Below, piece by piece: positions 21,301 through 34,955 of a DNA stretch of 40,553 nt. Source of the stretch: Neolecta irregularis DAH-3. Its lineage: Eukaryota > Ascomycota > Neolectomycetes > Neolectales > Neolectaceae. The first letter of the stretch is position 1; every line of letters begins with the position of its first letter. The position numbers and the translations under genes are program-made. The stretch covers positions 1 through 40,553 of the forward strand of contig LXFE01002311.1 of the NCBI GenBank assembly GCA_001929475.1. Direction: 5' to 3'. The notes under the pieces were generated by a model. It ran no database searches, had not been told where the DNA came from, and saw only the letters and a list, made by a program, of their open reading frames with translations.

Positions 21301-22683
21301 CTGAAATAGGAAGACATTGATGAATTCGCATGATACGTTGAGCGAGAAGAAAGTTTCGAAATAAAGCCGCGACCATGAGATCCTGCCGAAACAACTTTTT
21401 AAACAAGGATTTTGGCAAGACACTCCAAGCGATTGTATCTGTAATTGCTGTAAAAATCCAATTCAGCTCTCCAAGTGGTGTTCTTCGATCCTGTAGTTTC
21501 CCAGGAATCTGCTCGACGGCTTCGACAGAAATGTTCATTGGGATTGGACTCTGTAAAACGAACCACCGGACGGCAATCTCGATGGGAGTAGTCAGACAAG
21601 ACGTAAATAGATCCGCGGGTAAATCGGGGTTCATTGGAAGTTGTTCGTTTGCTTGACATGCTGCGAGATGGATGCAATCACGGTGTGACGGTCCTAGCAG
21701 AGCTCCTTCCCCCAAACGAGCCATCCTCGCTGATTCATCATCTCGTTGTTGTGCGAATCGCTTGAAATTTGTTACAATATTCCCGCTTGCATTACAATCC
21801 CACACATACAAACATGGCGCACCGAGCCAGATTTGGAGATCATATAGCGATACAGGAATATACTGCGTATAGCTTTTGTTGAAGACCCAAATCTCTCCAC
21901 TTGAAGTGGGCTTTGGTACACCATGTCCATTATAATGGAACAATACTCGCTCTTCTTTGGCACTCCGGCGAAGGTTGCAACAAAACTTTTTCGTATCCTC
22001 TACAGAGGGGTCGAGATGGGGCTTATACCGAGTTCGCATACTAAGAGATTCATATTGTTGCTGAAGATGTTTTCCAATTTCATCAATTGCTTTTGGTGGT
22101 TGATGACCGGTGGGATCGAGCCAGCATTCGAGCTTCGCGCATGGATTGGTTTTTACGATGTCTGGAGGATCGACTCCAATGTTTAGACATAGTACGAGAG
22201 CCGCTGCAACTGTTTTCAGGCGATCCTTCATGCGCCAATCCTGACCGTCTTCAATGCCTTCTATCACCTTTGGATTTCCACATGTCATATGCCGTTTGTC
22301 AGTAAAGTACATATAATAGACCTAGGTTATTAGAATTCTGATATACTGTGGCACTAGCATACTTGATTCAGCATATCAAGAAACTCTTCCGTTGTATCTT
22401 CATCTAGGCCATGCCTCAATTGGGATAAGGCAGTAGTGTTATTTGCCCAATCCAATTCTCCATTATTTTCACTGGCGACGCTCGGCTGATGAGAGTGTGT
22501 CGAATTCACGGTGTTACTTCGAGTGAGTTGGCCATGCGAGCCATCTTGAGAGGCACGCTGTTTCCTGGAGCTCGAAGACGAATTATTAGATAAATTTAGA
22601 AACGATCCGTCCTGTGATGAGGGCCTGGAAGAGGGCCGGCGGGCGTCGCTGGTATTGAACTGGGCCGAAACTGGTATGTTCAT
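18321..22683 (-). CDS. KOG1: TORC1 subunit Raptor (Kog1/Mip1)
   Basis: Raptor is the substrate-binding scaffold of TOR complex 1 at the vacuole/lysosome. A Ser-rich N terminus of about 105 residues precedes a short intron, then one long exon encodes over 900 residues. The raptor N-terminal conserved caspase-like domain is clear: YYMYFTDKRHMTCGNP, KLECWLDPTGHQPPKAID, LFHYNGHGVPKPT and PCLYVWDCNASGNIV, with the His and Cys of the caspase-like site kept. HEAT-like repeats follow (LRQWSCLCLSELWKDND, VRCASVVALTTFLG). After ~19508 several small exons encode the C-terminal WD40 propeller (DIRLWDIRNSKSLRVINAHK, VSALAFHPHKMALASAG). Splice sites in the propeller were not all resolved. The total of roughly 1,350-1,400 residues is normal for fungi. 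Confidence 0.95.
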
Positions 22684-23012
22684 TGGCAGTGAGTATTTGG
22701 CAACTTGAGCCCGTTCAAGTACACAGCGTCAGCTGCCACACGAACTGGAGCGGGCTGAAATTGGACGAGGCGGAAAAAATCAATACGGAAGAGACAGAAT
22801 TGGTGGAACCAAAAACAGAGTTCAGAGGAGGTCAGTTATGGATCGAGGGTGATGTCCACTTTGCCTCCATGTTAAGAGAAATAAACATGAACAACGCTGC
22901 AAGTCCAATTCTCTATTTACAATAGTCTAGAAAGGTCGGAGCTGGATTTCAAGACCAACAACATAACTTCGACGCCGCTTCATCTGTTTACTTGGTGTAT
23001 AGCGCGTTTCCA
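22684..23012. other. Spacer between Raptor start and otubain stop
   Basis: About 330 bp without a gene. It should contain the Raptor promoter and 5' UTR and the otubain 3' UTR. A plus-strand open frame at 22683-22925 has no ATG at its start and no protein-like features. Nothing else is seen. Confidence 0.6.
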
Positions 23013-23885
23013 CTAGTAGTACAGTGAAGTCTCGAGCAGGTCGTAATGACCCGGTCTGTAGAGACATGTAATAACTGCATGTTGCGCGGATCTCGTCCCA
23101 AACTCATGCACAATGGCTTTATCGCCTTTGCTCCGGTCCAGATAATGGATATCAACTTTAACATTAAGAGCACTGACAAGAGCGCTGATCATGACGTGAT
23201 CTGATGTAAGGGAATATCCATTTTAATTAATAGTATACCTGCTTCTCGACCCATTGCCTCAATATTCATCTCGCAATAGCTCTTCAAGTCCATCTCCAAG
23301 AACGGCGCATAATCATCCTGATGAGTCTACACCATCAAAGCGCATCCATAAAATTCGCTAACCTTGATCCAGGCAGAAGTGAGAAACCGTAAATAAACTA
23401 CAACTGCATTTGATTCTTCTGGGTTGTTCATGATCGATTGAAGATCGCCTCCAGGTAATTTCTCGACAACTTCAAATAATATATCTGAGAAGACTTCATA
23501 GGACAATTCTTCAAATCGTGCATCTTTCAACACCTGAATCGAGGCTTTGAGAGCAGATGACGTATCTGAATTATGTTGCGATAAGAGACCATATGCGAAT
23601 GTTCTATAAAAGCAATCTCCATCTCCACGGATCTTTCGGTATGTAGAGAATGTCTCGGATAGTTCCTGGAGAATGAATCTAGCCAAAATCAGAACTGAGT
23701 ACTCTGATTTTCTCTGAGAAAACAGAGTTCCCTTGATATTCTTGAAGAAGTTCATCAAGCGAAACCGGTGAGCTTACTAGAGGTATATCTCCTCTAACCT
23801 CCTGGAGCATTTTCTGCTCCAGATCTATAATCTGTTCATCTGTTAGTTCGGTTTCAGATTGAATTTGATCTTTTGATGTCGACAT
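23013..23885 (-). CDS. Otubain-type ubiquitin thioesterase (OTUB1-like)
   Basis: Otubains are OTU-family cysteine proteases that cut ubiquitin chains and can inhibit E2 enzymes. The N-terminal acidic helix region (LTDEQIIDLEQKMLQEV) leads to NSVFSEKIR, joined across a 37-nt phase-0 intron to ELSETFSTYRK and the catalytic block IRGDGDCFYRTFAYG, with the Asp and nucleophile Cys intact. After two further short introns come APFLEMDLKSYCEMNIEAMGREA, then VDIHYLDRS and a C-terminal RPGHYDLLE containing the catalytic His. The stop falls shortly after, at LYY. At about 260 residues it is the usual size. CSN2, another ubiquitin-pathway gene, starts upstream on the same strand, but nothing suggests co-transcription. 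Confidence 0.92.
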
Positions 23886-24000
23886 GTGGTTGAAAGGGAA
23901 GAAAATAAAGTGGGGTTAACATCGTCGTCACAATTGTTTCAGTTCTTTGCAAAGCAACATAAAACTCCAACATAAATATACATTTTACCCTCAAGCACAC

Positions 24001-25623
24001 TCACACCTTGGCAACACTCCCCTCCCATACGCTCTCAAGCTTTTCAGACCAATTAGCCATTGCATTGCATCGCTCAATTTCTGCCTTTGTCCGCACATCA
24101 AGTTCCAATCTACCCGAAGTTTGATCAATTCGCCCATTCAACTTCTCATCCAGGATTAAGGACACCAACAACTCTTCCACCTCTCGCGGCGATATTTTCA
24201 ATGATCTAGAGAGCCGTTCAGTTGAAATCCGAGTATATGGCTTGATCATCTTGAGAAGCACTTGACTACGGATATTCTTCAGCACATCATCGATATAATG
24301 GCGAATGAAAGGATCTCCCATGATATCTTTCTTGTTATTTCGAAGGATTCTCTCAAATTCATGAATCTCATGCCCTTGGTAAGCGTTGACGAGGTCTGTC
24401 ATTGCTGCAATTTCAGGATGTGAAGAATATCTACAATTAGCTAAATTACCTGTATCAAAACATACGGTTTGGTTTCCTGAGACTCAAAAGGGTTGATCTG
24501 AGAATCCATCAACATATTTGCAAGTACAACGTATTTTAGAACTTGGATCCGTTGAAGTGAGCCAGCTTCGTCGTAGTTTTTGAAACTCTCAAAGAAATCT
24601 GTCTGTGCCTTGTCCCATTGTTCTATCCCATTAGAGCGAAACTTTGGTAAAGCAGCTGCACCTTCACCCATATGCATTTTTCCGCCGCATTCCCGAATGA
24701 TACCCATGATCCGAGGATGAGGAATGGCCGATTTGATATTTGAAGTCTTATTATATAATTCCTAAAGAGTCAATTCAGTCTGTAGAAATATTACTTTGAG
24801 TTTCTTATTGTTCTTAGTTTCCGTGTACATTTGAATTTCTAGAGCGTAAACTTCCAACAAGTAGGTTCCTCTTGACTGATCATCACTTCCGTCACTACGC
24901 TGACAAGCAGCATGTAACTCTTTCAGAATCTAGATTAAGCCTAAATTTTCAGCAGAGACAGACCTTGGTCAATCGTAAGTACTCTTTCCGATCAAGCCAG
25001 AGCTTTGCCAATTTCAAGTTGGTCTTTAGCCATAAGCGATCATTTTTTGTTTCTTCCAACGTCTGGAGCGTTATCCGATAGAATTCCTCCATAAATGCCA
25101 TGTCATTGTCACTCGATATACTATCTGGAGTATGAGATATGAAAAGAGCTTAGCCAACCAAGAATGTTGTTAATGCTTTTCTCGCTCACATTTCTGGTCA
25201 CGGCATTTTTAGTGTACTTCAAAAGTTCTTGGTAATATTTGATAGTCTCCCAGTTAGCTCAATGATGGGAAGGGAATGAAATTACATTGGCTCTATCCCC
25301 CTGCTTGAAGTAGAGTTTAATGACCTGCTTGTGCGCCTTGAATCCCCTGATCGATAAGAACTGTAAAGATTTTGAGCGAGATACCAATCGCTTTTCTCTT
25401 CCTCTTGCTGAATAACGGCTTTGAATTCTTCAATAGCCGCTGGAGGGTCATCCTCCTTCAAACCTTTTTAGATCAGATCGGGATCACGAAACCCACGACC
25501 TTTAGCTTGATAATATTGATTTTCAATGTCTATATCTCCATCTTCTGCTTCCTCATCGTCCTCATATTCGAAATCATAGTCCTCATCAGCAGCATCTTCG
25601 AGCATAAAATCATCGTCTGACAT
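24001..25623 (-). CDS. COP9 signalosome subunit 2 (CSN2)
   Basis: CSN2 is a PCI-domain scaffold of the COP9 signalosome, which removes NEDD8 from cullin-RING ligases. The acidic N terminus is characteristic: [20 protein letters not shown], then [32 protein letters not shown] after an intron. Middle exons form the helical repeat region ([34 protein letters not shown]). The last exons give the PCI winged helix: [41 protein letters not shown] and [25 protein letters not shown]. Several short introns lie between 24400 and 25540; not all were phased. The presence of CSN2 agrees with a filamentous rather than a budding-yeast genome. Confidence 0.93.
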
Positions 25624-26066
25624 GGTGATTGAGCTATATGAGGTTTCAGAGAATTTGGTGGCGGGTGACGTCTATCCAAGTTCAATTCACTTCTAAAGTT
25701 AATGAAGCAAAACTGACTATTAATAATCGTACACCGGTATACCGTAAATGTATACGACTTTTGGCTGGTAGGATACACAAATTTCAAAGGCGTTTGTATA
25801 GTATTTGAGGTCCACTAGAGAAAAGAAAAATGCGGGTTCACTCACAGCATCCGAGCAGTGATTGTCTCTGAACATTGATTGCATGTACTCTGATAAACTG
25901 AATCAGTCAAGATCTTTCAAAGTAATCATCGATATGCTGAGAGGCGGCGCCAAAGATCAGGGAAACAGGATAGAGATTTAAAAGACGTTGATAGCTATTG
26001 ACAAGACATGCATTTGATTGGGATGATTTATTCTCTGTCAATGTGATACAAGTGCTTCTTATGCAA
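25624..26066. other. Spacer between CSN2 start and eL37 stop
   Basis: About 440 bp on the promoter side of CSN2 and the 3' side of eL37. It is AT-rich. A short open frame that overlaps the CSN2 start on the same strand looks accidental. No RNA gene or repeat was recognised. Confidence 0.55.
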
Positions 26067-26515
26067 CTAAGAACTTTCAGGAGCAGGCTTGGGTTGTCGT
26101 TTAGCGACGCCTTGACCTAGTTTATCAGCAGTATTTCAATTTACTAGTCCATACGAAATCCATTTTTAAATCGGCGGTTGACATCTTTGAGATATGACTA
26201 AATAATAAGCCATGATTGTGACGACAAGATAATCCTACCATTCGTCCGGTTCCAGTTGTGCGTCTTCTCTTGGCCTTCACTGCCCAGTTGTACGATCTCA
26301 TCTTGGCTCTTGGATATCCACAGCTTGCACATGAGTGCTTCTGGATGTGAAAGGCACGTTGTCCACACCGTCGACTATTTGACTTTAATATCTACCCCAA
26401 TACTCGGGGGTATATATACCAACAGGTATGGGTTTTATTGTGTCGCTTACCAAACGAGCTCGTACCCTAGAAAAATAAATATTCAGTCCTCTTTCCGTTG
26501 GTTATACCTTGGTCA
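26067..26515 (-). CDS. RPL37: Large ribosomal subunit protein eL37
   Basis: This small zinc-binding protein sits in the 60S subunit. No single frame shows it because four exons are separated by tiny introns. Exon 1 is only MTK. Exon 2 gives [14 protein letters not shown], exon 3 gives [39 protein letters not shown] (quoted in part: CRRC and CASC form the zinc site), and then TTGTGRM. After a ~41-nt intron comes [14 protein letters not shown], and after the last intron [15 protein letters not shown]. The total of about 92 residues matches the family. Its start is 164 bp from the start of the phosphotransferase gene on the other strand, so they probably share a promoter. Confidence 0.93.
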
Positions 26516-26679
26516 TTTAGAAGAGCTGCTGACTATGGCTTGTTGGTGGTGCTTGAATTTGACTGCTTTTCGCGACAACCAACATAATTTCTTAACCCGA
26601 TATATTAAGGACCTTTCCGTTGATCACCTGAAAACCTGCTGGTAATAGCCGTTGATGTTTACAAAAACCGATTGTGCCA

Positions 26680-28220
26680 ATGGGCGTGTATATTCGTCCC
26701 CATCAATTAGATGGACTGAAAAAGTAAGCAAGTCTATGGGTAACCTAATCAGGATAGGTATAAATACAGCGGTATCGACAAAAGTTTGGTCTCTCGGTTC
26801 ATCTTGGGACCATACTGGAGTGCTCTTGTTAAATTATTTCCCTGCTGGGTCGCTCCAAACGCTGTATTTCTGCAAGATTTAATATCGACTGAGGGCAGAT
26901 AACTCTTTTGGGTTTTGGATTTGTCATTATCAACTTTTTCACAATGCTCTACTACGATCCCGACCTCGACACCGAGTGCCCGCGATGGGTTTATGCTTCG
27001 TGGGCCGCAGGAATATTTATCTATCAGTCTTTGGATGCAATTGTAAGGCATCATCCTGCTGAGGAGCTTATAGCGAGGATGGAAAGCAAGCTCGAAGGAC
27101 GGGTACTCATGGACCTTTAGGTGAAATATTTGATCACGGTATAAAGTTACACTCCTGTTTATCCATTAAAAAATAGGAGTGGACTCTCTCAATACAACTC
27201 TTGAGTCCATTCTCATAGCGTCTGCTTTAAATCTGGGCTCCTCATGGTCATCTTTGATTTGTCAATTTGCTGGTAAGTTGCCCTTGATATTTGGACTGAG
27301 TGATAGCAATTTACACGTGATAAGCCCGCTACCGCTCTCAGCTCATATGTTAGCTTTTATCTGACGACGTGGGAAGAATATGTATATCGGCCAGTCGTCG
27401 TCATCTTACGATTAGCACACCGGTACTCTCTATCTCCCGTATATCTCCGGGCCTGTCGAAGGCATATTGATTATCGCCTTATGTTATTGTATCACAGCAA
27501 TTAAAGGCACGCCTTCCCTCAAATCTAATACTTAAACCAGGCGTCCATTTCTGGGAACAAACCGTTTTCAGTGTCATCCATATCACTGCGCCAAAAGCTT
27601 TTCCGGCTTATATTAAAACCTTCAGAGTAAATGATTCGTTTGTTGCTTTTGGCATGGCATCTTTAACACTTGGCATTGTTGCCGCGTATGCCTTCCACCA
27701 GTATATTACTGACCCCATTAGTTGTATCAACGTAGTCCAATTCCGCAGGAAAGAAGGTCTTTCGTCTCTGCGACCTTTGCTCGATCTTTTGCCATTCACG
27801 CTTGGAATATCCTTGTCTGTTGCTTGGATATACGCAAACCCAATCCTTCTTGAGCGTATGGTTCTACTAGAATGTACAATTGGTACAGTCTTCTCCTATA
27901 CAGTGGGACATGTCATCGTACGGCATGTTACCAAATCCGAATTTTCGTACTGGAACAAGCTTTTAACACCGTTGTTGTTCTTTTGGGCTGATTCATATCT
28001 TCTGCCATTCTATGGCTTGTAAGTGTCCCATTTCGTTCTCTGGCTTATAGAAAGCAAATCCTCCCTGGCAGGGGAAAATTCTGTTCTATGGTTATACGCT
28101 TATTTTGGACTTGCTGTTGGAATCCATGGAAGTTTTTGCATTGATGTTATCTATACCATGTGCGACTATTTCGATATGAACTGTCTCACAATAAAATATC
28201 AAGATAAAAAGACCAAATAG
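26680..28220 (+). CDS. Ethanolamine/choline phosphotransferase (EPT1/CPT1 type)
   Basis: This ER/Golgi membrane enzyme makes phosphatidylethanolamine or phosphatidylcholine from diacylglycerol and CDP-ethanolamine or CDP-choline (the last Kennedy-pathway step). Exon 1 reads [15 protein letters not shown] and joins to [20 protein letters not shown]. The catalytic CDP-alcohol motif DGx2ARx8Gx3Dx3D is complete only after two introns are removed: [23 protein letters not shown] is split around 27050 and 27135. Further exons give FYLTTWEEY and [16 protein letters not shown], then about six hydrophobic membrane segments up to [10 protein letters not shown]. The last exon ends in [15 protein letters not shown]. 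There are at least seven introns of ~30-55 nt. Substrate choice between ethanolamine and choline cannot be read from sequence. Confidence 0.93.
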
Positions 28221-28279
28221 ACGGTGTGCAAGCTGTGAAGGATCAATGTTATGATAGATAAAACTCTTTATATCTACGT

Positions 28280-30646
<2,367 letters not shown>

Positions 30647-31133
30647 CTACCCTTCGATCCCATCTATCTCGTTTTGGGATGTAATCGATTTATCTTCTTT
30701 TAGAGTCGACGTGACTCGCATCGCTTGCGCTTCAGACCCTCTGCCTATCTCTATACCATTTACTGTTGCATCTGACAGTTGCGGATTCGGTGTTGATTCC
30801 ATAGACACATTTACAATATTCATTTCAGTGTCTTCGATGATGGCTGATTCTTCGTCAGACTCATCCAATATGGGCACCCATTTGTAAACTTTCCATATTG
30901 GTGGCGCTACCGTATTCTTTGGGTTTTTCGAACTTGCTCCAACAGAGGGTGGGGAAACCCAGACTTTCCTCCTGGCTGTTAAAATAACTACACATCTACA
31001 CACAAGATACCATTTTCGAATAGATCCATCGTATGGGTCATCCGCGGAGGTGTGAACAGGTAAGGACGGTTGTGGCTGATGGCCCTGGCTTTTCATAGTG
31101 GCTCGATTCCAACGTGCTGACATTACTGAGAGA
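30647..31133 (-). CDS. Small BCL7-like protein (candidate SWI/SNF subunit)
   Basis: The protein starts MSARWNRATMKSQGH and is about 145 residues. A ~40-nt intron splits the only conserved-looking block: SIRKW joins to RKVWVSPPSVGASS and, further on, WKVYKWVPILDESDEES. This matches the spacing of the BCL7 N-terminal motif (RKWxKxWV...KWVPV), which in animals is part of SWI/SNF remodelling complexes. The rest is acidic and Ser/Thr-rich and probably disordered. The open frame extends upstream beyond the chosen ATG without another ATG, so an extra 5' exon is possible. The call rests on one short motif; function is inference. Confidence 0.5.
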
Positions 31134-31535
31134 AGCGCCGCGGTAAATCCACGTGGGTAATATTTATGGCTTGGTTGCGCTTTCCGTCCTGGTTTGGAGC
31201 GACGGCTGGTTGGTTTCGTGATGTTTACCCGATTGGACAAACCACCAAAACCAGCGACAAATGTCTTGCTTCTCCAACTTGCTGAAAGATTTCCCTTGAT
31301 ACAAGATTTTATCAATTAACGTTTTTCTCATTTGTTTATTATGATTATTAGAGTCGGGCGCCGATCGGCGGCTCGGCTATGTCGTGCACAAGCTCCAGTT
31401 TAACAGCAAACTACACACTGTATATAAACTTTGCTCCTATGTCAAATTTCCATGTTGATTTTGTTTTTTAGATTATAATCCGCCCTTACTCGTTCGTCTA
31501 CGTTATTATTTCATTGCTAGAAATGTGAAAAAGTA
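31134..31535. other. Spacer upstream of BCL7-like gene
   Basis: About 400 bp between the BCL7-like start and the tRNA gene. The part next to the gene stays open in frame and may hold an extra 5' exon. The rest is AT-rich with no recognised element apart from the Pol III terminator at 31528-31532. Confidence 0.5.
31528..31532 (-). terminator. RNA polymerase III terminator of tRNA-Gln
   Basis: A run of five T on the minus strand begins three bases after the tRNA 3' end, the usual Pol III stop signal. Confidence 0.75.
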
Positions 31536-31634
31536 GGTCCTACCGGGGATTGAACCCGGGTTGCCGGAAAATACTGCGACCCAGTTAGGCTGCGAAAGTC
31601 AGAATCCGAAGTGCTACCGCTACACCATAGAACC
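31536..31634 (-). tRNA. tRNA-Gln (CUG) with intron
   Basis: On the minus strand the acceptor stem GGTTCTA pairs with TAGGACC, including one wobble. The D arm is GTGT...GCAC with AGCGGTA loop (A box), and the T arm is CCGGG TTCAATC CCCGG (B box). The anticodon stem TCGGA pairs with TCCGG only if about 29 nt after TTCTGA are removed, which places an intron one base 3' of anticodon CTG, the canonical position. The body resembles eukaryotic tRNA-Gln. CCA is not encoded, as expected. Confidence 0.9.
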
Positions 31635-31865
31635 GTGTCGATATAATTGCTGAATTCTACAAATTTTAGGTGACACAACGAAAATTACCTTACTGCCGCC
31701 GTTTCCGATCTGATAATATTATGATATTCAGATATTTCAATGTAGATTTATGTTTCAAAGTCTAGATACTGAATTAAAATGTATCCTATTTTCCTGATTC
31801 TTGGTTTGTGAGGTGAGATGGAAAGGATATGAGAATTGGACCAACCAAAAGTTTTCCCACAAGCA

Positions 31866-33811
31866 ATGTCCCAACCCCTTGACCAAAACCTTACACTAGG
31901 CGAAGCCCCTGCAGAGGAAGAAATCATTCTTGGGTAATATTTTACTGATTTTGAATTCAATGGTGGGAGTTACTGATTACATCAAGGGAAGACGGAAAAC
32001 CACTTTCTAAACAGGCTTTGAAGAAGTTACACGCGCAGAGGGAAAAGGCAATTAAAAAAGCGGAACGAGCAGCTCAACTATCTGCTGAAAAAGCGGCAAA
32101 AGATACTGCAGAGGTACGTTTACCCTGCGCCCTTTGACCCAAAAAGAGAGTATGTTTATCAGGATTAGGATTTCGCTAGGGATAGGTATGGTAAATTACC
32201 GATGATAATGTCTACGCGCCGAACCGGTAAGTCTTGCCATTTATTAGATTAACTTTAAGGTGAACAAAGAGTTAGAATTGGCGATATTAAAGGCGACGAT
32301 GACGGCACCGAAATCATTTTACGAGCTCGAGTTCATACTTCTCGTCTTCAAGGTATATTGCAGTGCACAATTCCACGTTGAAATATTTTAGGCAACAAAA
32401 TGTGTTTTTTGGCATTACGGCAACAGGTGGATACTGTTCAAGGATTAGTTCAAGTAGATAACCATTTCGTTTCAAAACAAATGGTTAAATGGGCCGCTGG
32501 AATTTCTCTTGAATCGATTGTTCTTGTTCATGGAAAGATTTCACGGGCGCCAGAGTTGGTCAAAAGTACTACTATTCAAGATGCCGAGATCCATATAACA
32601 AAGGTATGTCTTTGGATATAAAGTAACTTTACACATAGATATACATTCTCTCGGAAGCCGCGTGTCCGCTTCCAATTGGAATTGAAGACGCTACCCGTCC
32701 TCGCGTTGAAACCGCTGAAACCGAAGAAGATGATGAAGATTCAACTCTAGCAGGCGTTAACCTGAAAACCCGTCTCGACAACCGAGTAATCGACCTCAGA
32801 ACACCAACCTCGCAAGCCATTTTTCGCATTCGAAGTGGAATTTCATCATTATTCCGCGAATACCTTTCTCGCCATTCATTCACTGAAATCAGTACCCCGA
32901 AAATCATTGGAGCGGCAAGTGAAGGTGGCTCTAATGTATTCAAATTGAGTTATTTCAAGGGAACAGCATATCTGGCTCAATCGCCTCAATTATACAAACA
33001 AATGATGATTACAGCTGATTTCGAACGAGTATTTGAAATTGGTCCTGTTTTTCGAGCAGAGAATAGTTTTACGCATCGTCATATGACTGAATTCGTTGGC
33101 CTCGATTTAGAAATGACGTTTGAAGAGCATTATCATGAAGTAGTTGAATTCATCGAGCAGTTATTTCTGTTTATTTTCAAAGGATTACAAGAGAAATTTC
33201 GTGCCGAGATTGAGATTGTGAGGAGACAGTACCCTGTTGAAGAATTTCAATTGCCAGAGGGAAAACCTGTACGATTGACATTTAAAGATGGAGTACAATT
33301 TTTGAGAGAGGCGGGGAGAGAAGTGGACGAGTTGGAGGATTTGAGGTGAAATTAATGTCTGGAAAGTACTAATTTACAGTACTGCTGATGAGAAATTGCT
33401 CGGAAGATTGGTCAAGGAAAAGTATCATACTGATTTCTACGTGCTTGACAAGTTCCCATTGGCCGTGCGGCCATTTTATACGATGCCGGATCCTCAAAAC
33501 CCGGTAATGAGACCAAAATATTTTGCTAATGGCAGGAATACTCTAATAGTTATGACTTTTTCATGAGGGGAGAAGAGATTCTTTCAGGGGCGCAACGAAT
33601 CCACGATTCAGGGTTTCTTGCAGAACGAATCAAAGCATGTGGAATAGATTCAGCGGATTTACAAGATTACATTGGGGCATTTCGATATGGAGCACCACCT
33701 CACGCAGGAGGCGGCATTGGGCTGGAGCGGGTAGTGATGTTTTACCTTGGGTTGGGAAATATCCGACTTGCAAGTGCTTTTCCAAGAGATCCGAAACGAT
33801 TGAACCCATAG
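31866..33811 (+). CDS. DPS1: Cytosolic aspartyl-tRNA synthetase
   Basis: This class IIb synthetase charges tRNA-Asp. The start [20 protein letters not shown] leads through four short introns to a Lys-rich N-terminal extension ([19 protein letters not shown]) typical of eukaryotic cytosolic enzymes. The anticodon-binding OB fold has [28 protein letters not shown] and HGKISRAP. The catalytic domain includes [55 protein letters not shown] (class II motif 2) and GLDLEMTF. Motif 3 is [22 protein letters not shown], and the protein ends at [10 protein letters not shown]. Two introns interrupt the catalytic domain near 33350 and 33510. Length is normal, near 530 residues. Confidence 0.95.
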
Positions 33812-33880
33812 CAGCCTATATACAAGTAGATGCGTTATAAATTGAAGCAATGCGCGTATTGTAACATAACTCGAAGCAAT

Positions 33881-34755
33881 CTAGTTCATTAATGAACCAA
33901 AGTTCATGTAGGGAGAGTAAGGGCCATCCTGAGTGTTAGAATGAGAAGAGCATATTTTACCTGAGGACAGAAACAAGGGACGATTCTTCCTGGGAGATCG
34001 TCGTCTGTGATGACATGAAAACAGCGATGGCCGCGTTCCTTTAATTCCATCGACATTGCGGTGACAAGGAAGCCGACGTCAAGGCTGTCTTCGTCTTCAA
34101 AGAGGATAATGTTTGCCTCTGATTTTGCCTGTTTTAGGGCAAGAGGGTGGCGCTCGAGGACGGTGACAATGAACTCTGGGCCGCGCTGGAAGAGGGAGAA
34201 GAGCCATACGCGTCTGCGGGCATCCATTGCTCTGAAGCCGTCCTGGACAAAGTGCTTGTTAGCCTCGAGGGTCTGGTAGAGGCGCTTTGTGAGGGCCTCG
34301 TGGACTGTGCCGATGTATTTGAGCTGGCGGGTGGAGAAGGGGCGGAGGACGCGTTTTTGGAGCAGGCGGTGGTCTGCGGGGGCCAGATCTGCGCAGGAGG
34401 CTGTGAAGGACCAGAGACCAAAGACTCCTGCGATGAAGCGCTCCATTTCGAGCTTGCCCGAGTCCTTTGATGATTTTTCTGGAGGCGGCTGCACGTAGAG
34501 GGCGAGTTTGAAGGCGGCCTGTTCGATTGCGCGCAGGCGGAGGAGGGAGCGGAGACGGTAGTGGTGCGGGAAGGCGGCGAGGGTGAGATGCGGGAAAGCA
34601 AGGGAGCGGGGAAGGGCGGAGCGGGAGAGGGAGAGCTCGTTTGCGGCGATGAGATGGCGGAAACGGGTGCAAGTCTGGCGCAGGGCGAGCAGAGCGGGCG
34701 CGGCACAGCGGTCAAAGATGTGCAGCCAGACATCGTGGGGGGATGAAGCAGCCAT
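33881..34755 (-). CDS. F-box protein
   Basis: An N-terminal F-box (SPHDVWLHIFDRCAAPALLALRQTCTRFRHLI) should bind Skp1 and place the protein in an SCF ubiquitin ligase. The remaining ~240 residues carry no repeat domain I recognise, so the substrate is unknown; notable pieces are FIAGVFGLWSFTASCADLAP and RQLKYIGTVHEALTKRLYQTL. A ~38-nt intron after CFCPQ gives the ending DGPYSPYMNFGSLMN; without splicing the frame ends earlier at 33904. The coding sequence is strongly GC-rich, unlike its DPS1 neighbour 70 bp away, which leaves a long Pro/Ser-rich antisense-strand shadow frame. Confidence 0.75.
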
Positions 34756-34955
34756 AACAAGCGTAGAGATGGGATGGGACGGGGGGATGGAGGTGGGAGA
34801 CGAATGGAAGATGAAGGCGGATGGAGGTCATTAGAGAAGGGCACGCCTAATATATACACCACGTAGGTACCCCGGGCAAATGCACACTAAATGTATGCGC
34901 ATATGCACCAAATATATGCATGCTGAATATATAAAGCGAGCATCCGCACTCGCGC

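Noticed and set aside
22683-22925. 80-codon plus-strand frame antisense to the Raptor 5' region
   Set aside because: No ATG at the start, no family features; probably Raptor 5' UTR and promoter.
34134-34862. 242-codon Pro/Ser-rich minus-strand frame
   Set aside because: Out-of-frame shadow of the GC-rich F-box gene; low complexity and no domain.
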